Origin: Streptomyces mexicanus
Lineage (GTDB): Bacteria > Actinomycetota > Actinomycetes > Streptomycetales > Streptomycetaceae
Assembly: GCF_902506575.1 (NCBI RefSeq)
Contig: NZ_LR732544.1
Location: 3,224,955-3,271,187 of the forward strand
Length of the DNA stretch: 46,233 nucleotides
Direction: 5' to 3'
Shown: positions 39,044 to 46,233 of the stretch, one piece after another
Layout: every line of letters starts with the position of its first letter
Numbering within the stretch: the stretch's first letter is position 1
The notes under the pieces: model-generated
What the model saw: the letters and a program-made list of their open reading frames with translations, nothing else
The model's database searches: none
What the model was told of the DNA's origin: nothing
Position numbers and translations under genes: made by a program

Positions 39044-39147
39044 GCGGCGCCCGTCGCCCCCTGGGTACCGGGAAGACTTCCGGCGCCCCCAGGAACCGGC
39101 AGGACTGCCGACGCCCCCAGGTACGGGGAGGACTGAGCGGCGCCGGG
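39027..39147. repeat. ~28-bp tandem repeats overlapping the 3' end of the zincin-like gene
   Basis: A 25-bp sequence that includes the last codons and stop of the zincin-like gene (39027-39051) recurs exactly at 39120-39144. Two diverged copies lie between, starting at 39064 and 39092; the last three copies have a 28-bp period. The gene end has thus been copied into the convergent intergenic region. Confidence 0.85.
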
Positions 39148-39184
39148 TCCTGGCGTGGGCGGCCGCGTCACTGCTTGCGCAGCG

Positions 39185-40702
39185 TCACTGCCTCTGCAGC
39201 ACCGACACGTCCTCGTCCGCCTGCGGCACCGCCACCGTGCCCCGGTCGTCCGGCAGGGTCTGCGTCGTGACACCGGCGACGCCGTTCTCGGTCGAGGTCA
39301 GGGTGCGCGCCCCGTACACCGGGCCGCCCGACAGGCGCTGCACGGTCAGGGCATAGGTGCCCTTCAGGCCGGCCGGCACCGGTGGGGTGATGTCCTGCGT
39401 GGTGCCGCGCTGGATGGTGTACGTCTTCGACACCTCCGTGCCGCCGTCGCTGCCCGCCGACGCGGTGACCTTGACCTGCGCGGTCGCGGTGGGGGCGGTG
39501 AGCGACAGCGTCGAGCCCTCGGCGCTGTTGTCGGCCGCCGTGGCGCGTGCGGTGACGGGGCCGGTCGCCGGGATGAAGGCGGTCTCCTGCTTGTCGCCCT
39601 TGCCGCGTATCACCCGCAGCGCCGCGACCACCGGCACGGCCGGGGAGTCCTGGGTCAGCACCAGCGAGCCGGCCTCGCCGCGCGTGATGTCGCCCAGGTC
39701 GACGGCGGTCGTCATGCCGCCCTTGACGTGCACGGTGTCGTGGCCGGCGGGCGTGATCAGCCCGGAGGACGAGGCCAGCTTCACCTTCAGGTCGGTGTCG
39801 GCGTCGGCGGAGGTGAAGGCGATCAGCCGCACGGACGTGGCGTCCTTGGGGATGCCCGGCAGCACCAGGGTGTCCGCCGGGTCCGCGGCGGCGGCCAGCC
39901 AGCCCCCGCCGAGCTTGTCGTCCAGGGCCTGCACCGCCGCACCGACCCGGCCGCTGCGCACGCTCACGTGCACGGTGAGGTCGTCCTGCGGGGCGTCGGC
40001 GAGCGTGGACAGCAGCACCGGCTCGGCGGCGTGCGGCGGCACGGTGATGCCCTCGCCCAGCGTCGACTTCACGGCGCCGTCCTTGCCGTACAGGTCGATG
40101 TCGACGACCGCGGCGGAGTCGTCGGGGTTGGTGAGGTGCACGTAGTCGGTGCGGTCGGTGGCGGTGCTCGCGCCGGGGAACCAGAAGTCCGTGTCCGGGG
40201 CGGTGCAGTCCACGCCCAGCAGCCCGCGGCCGGTGCCTGCGGCCACCTCGGTGGTCTCCTGGACGGTCCAGCCCGGCGCGAACCTGCCGTCGGCGGTGCC
40301 GATCAGCGCGGGGCCGTCGCCGCCCGAGATGTCGCCGGTGGCGGGCGTGCCGGGCTGTCCGGGCTTCAGCTCGGGCGCGTCGGCCTTCTTGCCGCCCTTG
40401 CCGTCCTTGCCGCTCGCGTCGTTGTCCGTGCCGTTCGCCGACTGCTCGGTGACCGGTTGCAGCTCCGCCTTGCCGGCACCGGCCGTGCCCTGGGTGACCG
40501 GCGTGAAGGAGGTGTACGAGGTGTCGGCGATGTCGGAGGTGCTGGGCGCCGGGCAGACCAGGGTGGTGCGCTCGACGGGCGGCCGGGTGTCCCCCCCGGC
40601 GGGGCCGGTGCCCGCCGCGTCCGGGGCGTCCAGCGCGGCGAATCCGGTGACGGCGGCGAGGGCGGCCACGCCGGCGATCAGGGACAGGGTCGTGCGGTTC
40701 AC
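39185..40702 (-). CDS. DUF5719 family secreted/anchored protein
   Basis: The 505-residue protein has an N-terminal signal-anchor (SLIAGVAALAAVTGFAAL, about 7-24), a Lys/Asp/Gly-rich linker (~95-130) and then a beta-strand-rich extracellular part of tandem immunoglobulin-like or beta-sandwich modules typical of DUF5719. The function is unknown. The GTG start at 40702 overlaps the stop codon of the large glycosyltransferase gene by 4 bp (GTGA), so the two are translated together and probably act together at the cell surface, for example in export of a glycan. Confidence 0.85.
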   Translation of the reverse strand: MNRTTLSLIAGVAALAAVTGFAALDAPDAAGTGPAGGDTRPPVERTTLVCPAPSTSDIADTSYTSFTPVTQGTAGAGKAELQPVTEQSANGTDNDASGKDGKGGKKADAPELKPGQPGTPATGDISGGDGPALIGTADGRFAPGWTVQETTEVAAGTGRGLLGVDCTAPDTDFWFPGASTATDRTDYVHLTNPDDSAAVVDIDLYGKDGAVKSTLGEGITVPPHAAEPVLLSTLADAPQDDLTVHVSVRSGRVGAAVQALDDKLGGGWLAAAADPADTLVLPGIPKDATSVRLIAFTSADADTDLKVKLASSSGLITPAGHDTVHVKGGMTTAVDLGDITRGEAGSLVLTQDSPAVPVVAALRVIRGKGDKQETAFIPATGPVTARATAADNSAEGSTLSLTAPTATAQVKVTASAGSDGGTEVSKTYTIQRGTTQDITPPVPAGLKGTYALTVQRLSGGPVYGARTLTSTENGVAGVTTQTLPDDRGTVAVPQADEDVSVLQRQ

Positions 40703-43700
40703 TGCTGGCTCCCGTCGGGGTGCTCGCCGGCGACGCCGTGCGCGGTGTGCTGTGCCGGGTCGTAGGGCTCCTCATAGCCCTGGTGGTAGGCCGGGTCGTA
40801 GGGGGCCGCGGGCGCGTGGGCGTCGTAGGCGTACGGGTCGTACTGGCCGCCCTGATAGGGGTCGGCGGGGCCGCCCTGGTAAGGACCGGTGGGGCCGCTC
40901 TGGTACGCCGGGTCGTAGCCGCCCTCGGCGTACGGGCCGGGGTCGGCGGGGGCGGCCGGGTAGCCCTGGTCGCCGTAGGCGTCGTACCCGGGCGCCGGTG
41001 CGGCGTCGGCGTGGGCGGTGGTGTCCCATCCGTCGTAGGGCTGCTGATGGGGTACGGCCGCGGGGGCGTGCGGCGGCAGCGGCGGCACGGCGTCGGGGCC
41101 CGGCGGTGTCTGCGCATCGGCCTGACCGGCTTGCTCGGCCTCGGCCTGGGCGCGCAGCCGGCGGGCGCGGCGACCCTCGCCGGCCACCGGCTGTGCGGGC
41201 AGCGGCTCCTCCTCGGGCAGGTCGTCGTCGACGTCCCGGCGCCGGCCGGGCAGGGCCAGGACGACGAGGACGACGGCGAGGACTCCCTGGGCCCACAGCC
41301 AGGCGGTGTGGCCGATCGGGTCGTCGTAGGTGGCGTCGAGGCGGCCGCCGGAGGCGGGGGGCCGGAAACCCTGGGCCCAGCCGTCGACCGTGGGGCGGGT
41401 CAGCGGCTGGCCGTCCAGGGGGGCCGTCCAGCCCGGGGCGGCGGTGTCGGCCGGGCGCAGCACGCGGCCGGCGGAACCCGCCGGGATCTTCGTGTGGATC
41501 TCGACGGGGCCTGCGGTGACGGGCTGCCCGGTGCCTGATGCCGAGTCGGAACCGGAACCGGAACCGGAGCCGGAGCCGGTCAGGATGGTGGCGCGGGAGA
41601 CCTCCCGGTCCACGCGCCACAGCGCGTTGCCGTCCTGCTGGCTGAGCCGGGTCAGGCCCGGGGTGGCGTCCAGGACGCGGCCGATCTCGCGGGGTGCGCC
41701 CTTGTGGACGAGGACGTAGCGCACGGCGAAGCCGCCGAGCTGGTCGGTCTGGTCGGCGCCCGAGCCGGCGACCAGGTTGGCGACGACCTTGTCGAGCCGG
41801 CTGTTGCCGCCGGCCGCCGAGGCGAGTTCGGCGTCGCCCATGCGGACCCCGGAGCCGCGCACCAGCATGTAGCGGACGCGGTCGGCGGACCGGCTGTCCA
41901 GGACCAGGGTGCGGGCCTGGTCGCCGGTGCGGCTCTCCTCGGCGACGAAGGCCGGCACCTGCACCGCGGTGCGCCGCTGCAGCGGGTCGTCGGCGCCGCG
42001 GATCATCCAGCCGGCGACGACGAGCAGCGGGCCCGCGGCGGAGGCGAAGGCGATCAGCGCGGCGACCGGCTGGCGCCAGCCGAAGCTCTGTTCGGCCACG
42101 CGCGCGCGTGCGCCGTCGGCGCCGAGCAGGGCGGCGGCCAGCAGCGCGAGGCCGTAGACGAGGGTGGCGGGTCCGGCCCACGCGGAGTCGTTGGCCAGGA
42201 CGGCGAAGACGAGTGCCACCAGGGCGGTGGTCCAGGCGGCGTGGATGGCGACCCGGCGCTCGGTGCGCAGCAGGGCGGCCAGCGCGGCCAGGACGATGCC
42301 GATGAGCATCAGCCCGTGCACGGTGCCGGGGCCGCCCGGGGAGGCGCCCAGCAGGTCCAGGGCGGAGGCGGCCGACGGCCCGTACTCCAGTCCGGCCTCC
42401 TGGAAGAAGCCGAACGGCAGCAGCGACAGCGACCAGGGAGCGAGGACGAGCAGCGGGGTGCCCACCTGGGCCAGCAGGCGCAGGGCCTGGGCCACGAGGT
42501 CGCCGCGGCGCACGACCAGCACGCCCAGGCCGAGCACGAGCGCGATGGGCCACACGATGGGCGTGAAGGCGGTGGTGACGGTCAGCAGGAGGGCGTAGGC
42601 CCAGGTGGCGCGCCAGCTGCCGCGTGCGCCCGAGGGGCCGGCCAGGCCGCTCGCGGCGATGCCGGCGCGGGCGATCAGCGGCAGCAGCACGGCCAGCACG
42701 GCGGTGCCGATGCGGCCCGCGGCCAGCGCGCCGGTGGCGGCGGGCAGCACGGCGTAGACGACGGCCGCCCAGGCGCGCAGCAGCCGCGAGGGGACGAGCG
42801 GGCGGGAGGCGAAGTACGCGGAGAACCCGGCCAGCGGCACCGAGCCGACCAGCAGGACGGTGACGGCGAGCCCGGTGGAGCCGAGCAGCAGCGAGGAGAG
42901 CAGCGCCACGAGCGCCAGGTACGGCGGCGCCGAGGGGGTGCCGCCCGCGCCCACCGGATGCCAGGAGTCGAGGTAGCGCGCCCACAGGTCGGAGGCGTCG
43001 GCGGGGGCGGGCAGCAGGGCGCCGCCGGCGAGCGCGCCGCCGCCCAGCAGATTGCGGCAGGCGACGAGGGAGACCAGCAGCAGCACCAGGAAGAGCACCG
43101 GGCCGGGTTTGCGGGCGATGCGCTTGAGCCGGGCGAACTGCTCGATCTCCAGGAAGTCCGCGTCGTCGCCGCCGGGTCCGGACTCCAGCCCGCCGCCGTG
43201 CCGGCCGGCGGAGGACACCTCGGGGTCGGAGCGGCCGACGAGGTTGCTCGCGACCTGTTCGACGGTGATCCGGACGGTCGCACCGGGCGGCGGGAACAGG
43301 GCGCGCAGCTCGCCCTTGTCGATCCGCGGTGTGCCGCGCCTGCGCCGGCCGGCGAGGATCCGCTCGGGCCGCAGCAGGGTGCCGACCAGACCGCGGACCT
43401 CGTCCAGGGCCTGTCCGGGGACCTTGCCGACGAGGTAGGCGACGGTGCGCAGCAGGGTGCCCAGCACCAGACGCAGCAGCACCCAGGGAAGCGCCGCCGT
43501 ACGGGTGTTGACGAGAAGGGTGTAGACGGCACCGGCCTTGTCGACCTTGTGCGGGGACGCGGCCGTACGGCCCACGCAGTCGACGGTGCGGCGCTCGCGG
43601 GAGGCCGCTTCGGCGTGCCGTACGACGGCGTCGGGCGCGACCAGGACGCGGTGGCCGGCGGCGTGGGCGCGCCAGCACAGGTCGACGTCGTCGCGCATCA

Positions 43701-44508
43701 GGGGCAGATGCCGGTCGAACCCGCCGAGCTGCTCGAAGATGTCACGCCGGATCAGCATGCCGGCGGTGGACACCGACAGCACCGGCCGGACGTGGTCGTG
43801 CTGCCCCTGGTCCTGTTCGCGGCGGTCCAGGCCGGTCCAACGGCGCCCGGAGTTGGCGATGCTGACGCCGACTTCGAGGAGCTGGCGGCGGTCGTACCAG
43901 CCGCGCAGCTTGGGGCCGACGACGGCCACGTCCTCGCGGCCGAGTTCGTACTCGTTGTCCACGACCCTCAACAGCTGGGCGAGGGCGTCGGGTTCGGGGG
44001 AGCAGTCGTCGTGCAGCAGCCACAGCCACTGCACCGGTTCACCGTGGGGCAGGTCGGGCACGTCGTAGGCGTCGTCGCGCCAGGTGCGCGAGACGGGGTC
44101 CCAGCCGCTGGGGCGCTTGAGGTACGGCAGTTCCTCCGGGGTGAGGACGGGGGCGGTGCGGACGGCCTCCTCGACGGCCTGGCCGAAGCCGGTGCGGCGA
44201 GCCAAGTGCAGGACCCGGTCCGGGCCGAGCGCGTCGGCGACCACCTGGGCGGAGTCGTCCGCGCTGCCGGTGTCGGCGGCCACGGCGTACTGCACGGGCC
44301 GTTCCTGGCCGAGCAGTCCGGCCAGCGCGTCGGGCAGCCAGCGGGCGCCGTCGTGGGAGACGAGGACGGCGGTGACGACGTGCCGCGGATACTCGGGCGG
44401 GCGGGTCGGGTCGGACGCCGCCGGGGCGAACTGCGTCGCGCGCGCGGGGTCCGACGGCGCTGCGGCGGCGACGTCGTAGTGGGCTGCCGTATGGCTGTGC
44501 ACGGACAT
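40699..44508 (-). CDS. Large membrane-bound family 2 glycosyltransferase
   Basis: The ~1269-residue protein has a GT2 domain at its N-terminus (TAVLVSHDGARWLPDALAGLL; WLLHDDCSPEPDAL as the metal/nucleotide site; MLIRRDIFEQLGGFD; MRDDVDLCWRAHAAGHRVL). It has about a dozen transmembrane segments (roughly 470-1000), a beta-rich extracellular region with a (SG)n linker, one last membrane helix (~1100) and a ~150-residue cytoplasmic tail rich in Tyr, Gly, Pro and Asp (YDGWDTT, GPYQGGPADPYQGGQYDPY). GT2 enzymes add sugars to lipid or polymer acceptors. The ATG at 44508 is chosen; upstream codons look non-coding. DUF5719 follows with a 4-bp overlap. Confidence 0.9.
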   Translation of the reverse strand: MSVHSHTAAHYDVAAAAPSDPARATQFAPAASDPTRPPEYPRHVVTAVLVSHDGARWLPDALAGLLGQERPVQYAVAADTGSADDSAQVVADALGPDRVLHLARRTGFGQAVEEAVRTAPVLTPEELPYLKRPSGWDPVSRTWRDDAYDVPDLPHGEPVQWLWLLHDDCSPEPDALAQLLRVVDNEYELGREDVAVVGPKLRGWYDRRQLLEVGVSIANSGRRWTGLDRREQDQGQHDHVRPVLSVSTAGMLIRRDIFEQLGGFDRHLPLMRDDVDLCWRAHAAGHRVLVAPDAVVRHAEAASRERRTVDCVGRTAASPHKVDKAGAVYTLLVNTRTAALPWVLLRLVLGTLLRTVAYLVGKVPGQALDEVRGLVGTLLRPERILAGRRRRGTPRIDKGELRALFPPPGATVRITVEQVASNLVGRSDPEVSSAGRHGGGLESGPGGDDADFLEIEQFARLKRIARKPGPVLFLVLLLVSLVACRNLLGGGALAGGALLPAPADASDLWARYLDSWHPVGAGGTPSAPPYLALVALLSSLLLGSTGLAVTVLLVGSVPLAGFSAYFASRPLVPSRLLRAWAAVVYAVLPAATGALAAGRIGTAVLAVLLPLIARAGIAASGLAGPSGARGSWRATWAYALLLTVTTAFTPIVWPIALVLGLGVLVVRRGDLVAQALRLLAQVGTPLLVLAPWSLSLLPFGFFQEAGLEYGPSAASALDLLGASPGGPGTVHGLMLIGIVLAALAALLRTERRVAIHAAWTTALVALVFAVLANDSAWAGPATLVYGLALLAAALLGADGARARVAEQSFGWRQPVAALIAFASAAGPLLVVAGWMIRGADDPLQRRTAVQVPAFVAEESRTGDQARTLVLDSRSADRVRYMLVRGSGVRMGDAELASAAGGNSRLDKVVANLVAGSGADQTDQLGGFAVRYVLVHKGAPREIGRVLDATPGLTRLSQQDGNALWRVDREVSRATILTGSGSGSGSGSDSASGTGQPVTAGPVEIHTKIPAGSAGRVLRPADTAAPGWTAPLDGQPLTRPTVDGWAQGFRPPASGGRLDATYDDPIGHTAWLWAQGVLAVVLVVLALPGRRRDVDDDLPEEEPLPAQPVAGEGRRARRLRAQAEAEQAGQADAQTPPGPDAVPPLPPHAPAAVPHQQPYDGWDTTAHADAAPAPGYDAYGDQGYPAAPADPGPYAEGGYDPAYQSGPTGPYQGGPADPYQGGQYDPYAYDAHAPAAPYDPAYHQGYEEPYDPAQHTAHGVAGEHPDGSQQ

Positions 44509-44625
44509 CGAGATACACGGCCCCGGTTCGGTGGACTGCGGTGGACGCCCGTGCTCCCTGGGGGCAGCGGGGCGTCTCGGACGAGCGACCACACTACTGG
44601 CTGACCAGGACAGCGGCCCGCCGCC

Positions 44626-44634
44626 TGTGGACAA
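44626..44634. promoter_or_regulatory. DnaA box upstream of the glycosyltransferase
   Basis: TGTGGACAA, a perfect DnaA-box complement, is preceded by the same CCGCCGCC context seen at the comF boxes and lies about 120 bp upstream of the glycosyltransferase start. Confidence 0.45.
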
Positions 44635-44785
44635 CCCACTGGCGACGGGCCGTTCGTGACGATTCCAGGGAGATGTGGCGCTTCTTCGGCTGCCGGCCCG
44701 GGTGTTCGCTCGGCTGCTTGCCCGTGTGCCTGCCCGGCTGCTCGCTCGGGTGTGCGTTCCGGCCGGCGTCCGTGCCGGCGCGGGT

Positions 44786-45049
44786 TCAGACCGCGGCCTT
44801 CTTCAGGCGGCGGCGCTCACGCTCGGACAGACCGCCCCAGATACCGAAACGCTCGTCGTTGGCGAGGGCGTACTCAAGGCACTCGGAGCGGACTTCGCAG
44901 GCCAGGCAGACCTTCTTGGCCTCGCGGGTGGAGCCGCCCTTCTCGGGGAAGAAGGACTCGGGGTCGGTCTGGGCGCACAGCGCGCGCTCCTGCCAGCCGA
45001 GTTCCTCGTCCGCGTCGTCGACCAGCAGTTGCTGCACCAGCTCGGTCAT
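44786..45049 (-). CDS. whiB: Sporulation regulator WhiB
   Basis: The 87-residue protein matches the developmental WhiB of Streptomyces. It has four iron-sulfur ligands, C25, C48, C51 and C57, the GIWGG turn (GVW/GIWGG signature) and a basic C-terminal tail (SERERRRLKKAAV) for DNA binding. WhiB acts with WhiA to switch aerial hyphae from growth to sporulation septation. The ATG at 45049 has AGGGG six bases upstream. It is the orthologue of mycobacterial whiB2, also found next to manB and the zincin-like gene. Confidence 0.97.
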   Translation of the reverse strand: MTELVQQLLVDDADEELGWQERALCAQTDPESFFPEKGGSTREAKKVCLACEVRSECLEYALANDERFGIWGGLSERERRRLKKAAV

Positions 45050-45118
45050 GTGCGCCCCTCGTCTGTTTCGCGTCCCCGTGATGTAGCCGTTACCGATCTC
45101 GGCTGAACGACACGAGTG

Positions 45119-45150
45119 AAATTACAAGTGTGCTGCTCCGGGCGAGTCAA
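45119..45150 (-). promoter_or_regulatory. Candidate whiB promoter
   Basis: On the minus strand TTGACT (45145-45150) and TAATTT (45119-45124) are separated by 20 bp, which is longer than the ideal 17-18. The overlapping plus-strand AGTGA (45115-45119) resembles half of a BldD box; whiB is a known BldD target in S. coelicolor. The rest of the whiB/CDO intergenic region (45050-45526) contains direct repeats CGGATCAC at 45347-45354 and 45358-45365. Confidence 0.35.
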
Positions 45151-45432
45151 GCCGAGATCTGCTATTGAGCCCCTTATTCACTCTGCGGAACCAAGGCCGT
45201 GCGGAAAGTGTTCAAATCGGCATAAACCTTGACACAGAGTCGAGGGCCCCACGAGCCTCCCCCTCCGCGCGGAGTCCTCTCGGGCCCCGCGAAAGGAAGG
45301 ACGCCCTGGCCTTCGATCCCGTTCCGACACGCGCCCCGAAGCGAACCGGATCACAGTCGGATCACGGGATCGCAACGGGGTTTGCGCGCCCGGCATGTGC
45401 GCCATGTGTCCCGCCTTCCCGGCGAGCAAACC

Positions 45433-45465
45433 TTTCACCTGAGAGATGAACCGGATGAGGTGAAA
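45433..45465. promoter_or_regulatory. Inverted repeat TTTCACCT-N17-AGGTGAAA upstream of the CDO leader
   Basis: An exact 8-bp inverted repeat (45433-45440 and 45458-45465) lies 26 bp upstream of the TTGACA box that serves the cysteine dioxygenase leader. The position suits an activator-binding site for that promoter. Confidence 0.5.
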
Positions 45466-45490
45466 CATGTCCCACATACCGGGCGTCGAG

Positions 45491-45527
45491 TTGACAGTGG
45501 AGGTGTGAGCCGGTCTCCTTGTGGGCA
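45491..45527 (+). promoter_or_regulatory. Promoter of the cysteine dioxygenase leader
   Basis: A perfect -35 TTGACA (45491-45496), a 17-bp spacer and a weak -10 TCTCCT (45514-45519) are followed seven bases later by the ATG of the cysteine-rich leader frame. The predicted start site coincides with that ATG. Confidence 0.5.
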
Positions 45528-45619
45528 TGCTCGCGCCTTCAGCACTCGTCTCGACCCGCACCGCCGGGTCCCACGGTGCTGCCCGCGCCCGCTGTAGCTG
45601 TCGCTGCTGCGGCTGTTGA
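45527..45619 (+). CDS. Cysteine-rich leader peptide (candidate attenuator uORF)
   Basis: A 30-codon frame starts MLAPSALVSTRTAG and ends in CSCRCCGC just before TGA: five cysteines among the last eight codons. Three of the five are TGT, uncommon in high-GC genomes. No Shine-Dalgarno sequence precedes the ATG, but a promoter-like TTGACA-N17-TCTCCT puts the transcription start on it, as in leaderless genes. A GTG two codons upstream is an alternative start; an in-frame stop at 45506 closes the frame further up. Mycobacteria have leaderless polycysteine uORFs that attenuate sulfur-metabolism operons in response to cysteine; this looks the same and precedes a cysteine-metabolism gene. Expression is not proven. 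Confidence 0.6.
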   Translation: MLAPSALVSTRTAGSHGAARARCSCRCCGC

Positions 45620-45650
45620 GCCACGCGCACACGCGCGCTCCAGCCGCCGT

Positions 45651-45687
45651 CCGGGCCTGACGCTTCTCTCCGTTCCTTCCGGCCCGG
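45651..45687 (+). promoter_or_regulatory. Leader hairpin and C-rich tract before cysteine dioxygenase
   Basis: CCGGGCC (45651-45657) can pair with GGCCCGG (45681-45687) across a 23-base pyrimidine-rich loop. A strongly pyrimidine-rich, G-poor tract continues to about 45733. Between the leader-peptide stop and the dioxygenase start (129 bp), these are the elements that could terminate or allow transcription; the C-rich tract also resembles a Rho-loading site. Confidence 0.35.
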
Positions 45688-45748
45688 CGCCTCGTTCCGC
45701 CGCCCTGCCCTTGCCTCCCTCTTCCCTCTCCCAGGAACCACCGCACCC

Positions 45749-46233
45749 ATGAACAGCGACAGCGACCTCCAGATCGCCGGTGACCTCCTCGAAGTCCCGC
45801 ACCTGCTGCAGACCCCGCGCGAGCACCCGGCCACGGTGGCCGAGTTCGTCGGCCTGGCCCGCGCCGTCGCGGCCGACCGCGCGCAGTGGGAGCCCCTCGT
45901 CCGATACGACGCGACGACCCGCTGGTACCACCGGCTGCGCACCGGCCCCGGCTACGAGGTCTGGCTGCTGTCCTGGCTGCCCGGCCAGGGCACCGGTCGG
46001 CACGACCACGGGCCCTCCTCCGGTGTGCTGACCGTCCTGGGCGGCACGTTGACCGAGCACACGCGCCGGGGCACGCGCGCCCTGGGCGCCGGCGCGCAGC
46101 GCGTGTTCGCCCCCGGGTACGCGCACGAGGTCGTCAACGACACGCTGCGCCCGGCGGTCAGCCTGCACGTCTACTTCCCCGGCCTGACCGAGATGCCCAT
46201 GCACCCGGCCGGGTCCTGCACGGCGGCGGGGCG
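45749..46233 (+). CDS. Cysteine dioxygenase, partial (3' end outside window)
   Basis: The visible 161 codons encode a cupin-fold cysteine dioxygenase, which oxidises cysteine to cysteine sulfinate with a non-heme iron. The three-histidine iron site is visible: GRHDHG (first two His), followed by SSGVLTVLGGTLTE, and the third in SLHVYFPGL after PGYAHEVVND. The stop codon is not reached. The ATG at 45749 follows CCAGGAACC, giving a weak ribosome site 12 bases upstream. It is preceded by the cysteine-rich leader frame and lies divergent from whiB. Confidence 0.9.
   Translation, partial: MNSDSDLQIAGDLLEVPHLLQTPREHPATVAEFVGLARAVAADRAQWEPLVRYDATTRWYHRLRTGPGYEVWLLSWLPGQGTGRHDHGPSSGVLTVLGGTLTEHTRRGTRALGAGAQRVFAPGYAHEVVNDTLRPAVSLHVYFPGLTEMPMHPAGSCTAAG

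Noticed and set aside
40772..44604. Long alternative frames on both strands over the glycosyltransferase
   Set aside because: No domain features; the GT2 motifs and membrane segments are in the minus-strand frame 44508-40699.

Overview
The window looks like a core chromosomal segment of a Streptomyces species. The evidence is very high GC, strong G/C bias at third codon positions, many GTG starts, a recognisable WhiB sporulation regulator, and a gene order shared widely in Actinobacteria (secA - hpf - comF - lpqB - mtrB - mtrA - ahcY - manA - manB - DUF3499 - zincin-like - whiB). Most genes are on the minus strand.

Left part (1-15.4 kb): a polytopic membrane protein, a giant NAD-dependent glutamate dehydrogenase with a strong terminator, a HAD-like hydrolase next to a DUF6912 protein, an Rv3235-type protein with a low-complexity N-terminus, the SecA translocase ATPase, a GNAT acetyltransferase and a YcaQ/AlkZ-like DNA glycosylase.

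Middle (15.5-24.5 kb): an unpaired LuxR-type response regulator, the long-form ribosome hibernation factor, a ComF-like phosphoribosyltransferase, then the lpqB-mtrB-mtrA cell-envelope and development signalling operon, and mtnA of methionine salvage.

Rearranged zone (24.6-28.4 kb): a membrane-protein gene and a DUF4129 gene are followed by an abrupt mosaic. The DUF4129 frame runs into a short piece of an actinomycete plasmid/AICE replication initiator (RepSA type). Next comes, on the opposite strand, the complete promoter-leader region of a Streptomyces rRNA operon, with no rRNA gene after it. The DUF4350-MoxR-DUF58 genes that normally follow DUF4129 are absent, and the SpoIIM-like and RDD genes come next. 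This is either a deletion/insertion scar or an assembly chimera.

Right part (28.4-46.2 kb): SpoIIM-like and RDD membrane proteins, a conserved hypothetical, ahcY with a long leader, a CDF metal transporter, the mannose-metabolism cluster (manB, Trm112-like, SIS, manA), DUF3499, a degenerate zincin, a DUF5719 protein coupled to a very large membrane glycosyltransferase, whiB, and a cysteine dioxygenase cut by the window end. Upstream of the dioxygenase is a 30-codon reading frame ending in a run of cysteine codons. It sits right after a promoter-like sequence, so it is a candidate leaderless cysteine-sensing leader peptide, and it is the most interesting new regulatory element seen here.

Several intergenic regions carry short perfect tandem repeats (9, 18, 23 and about 28 bp), which may be variable between strains.
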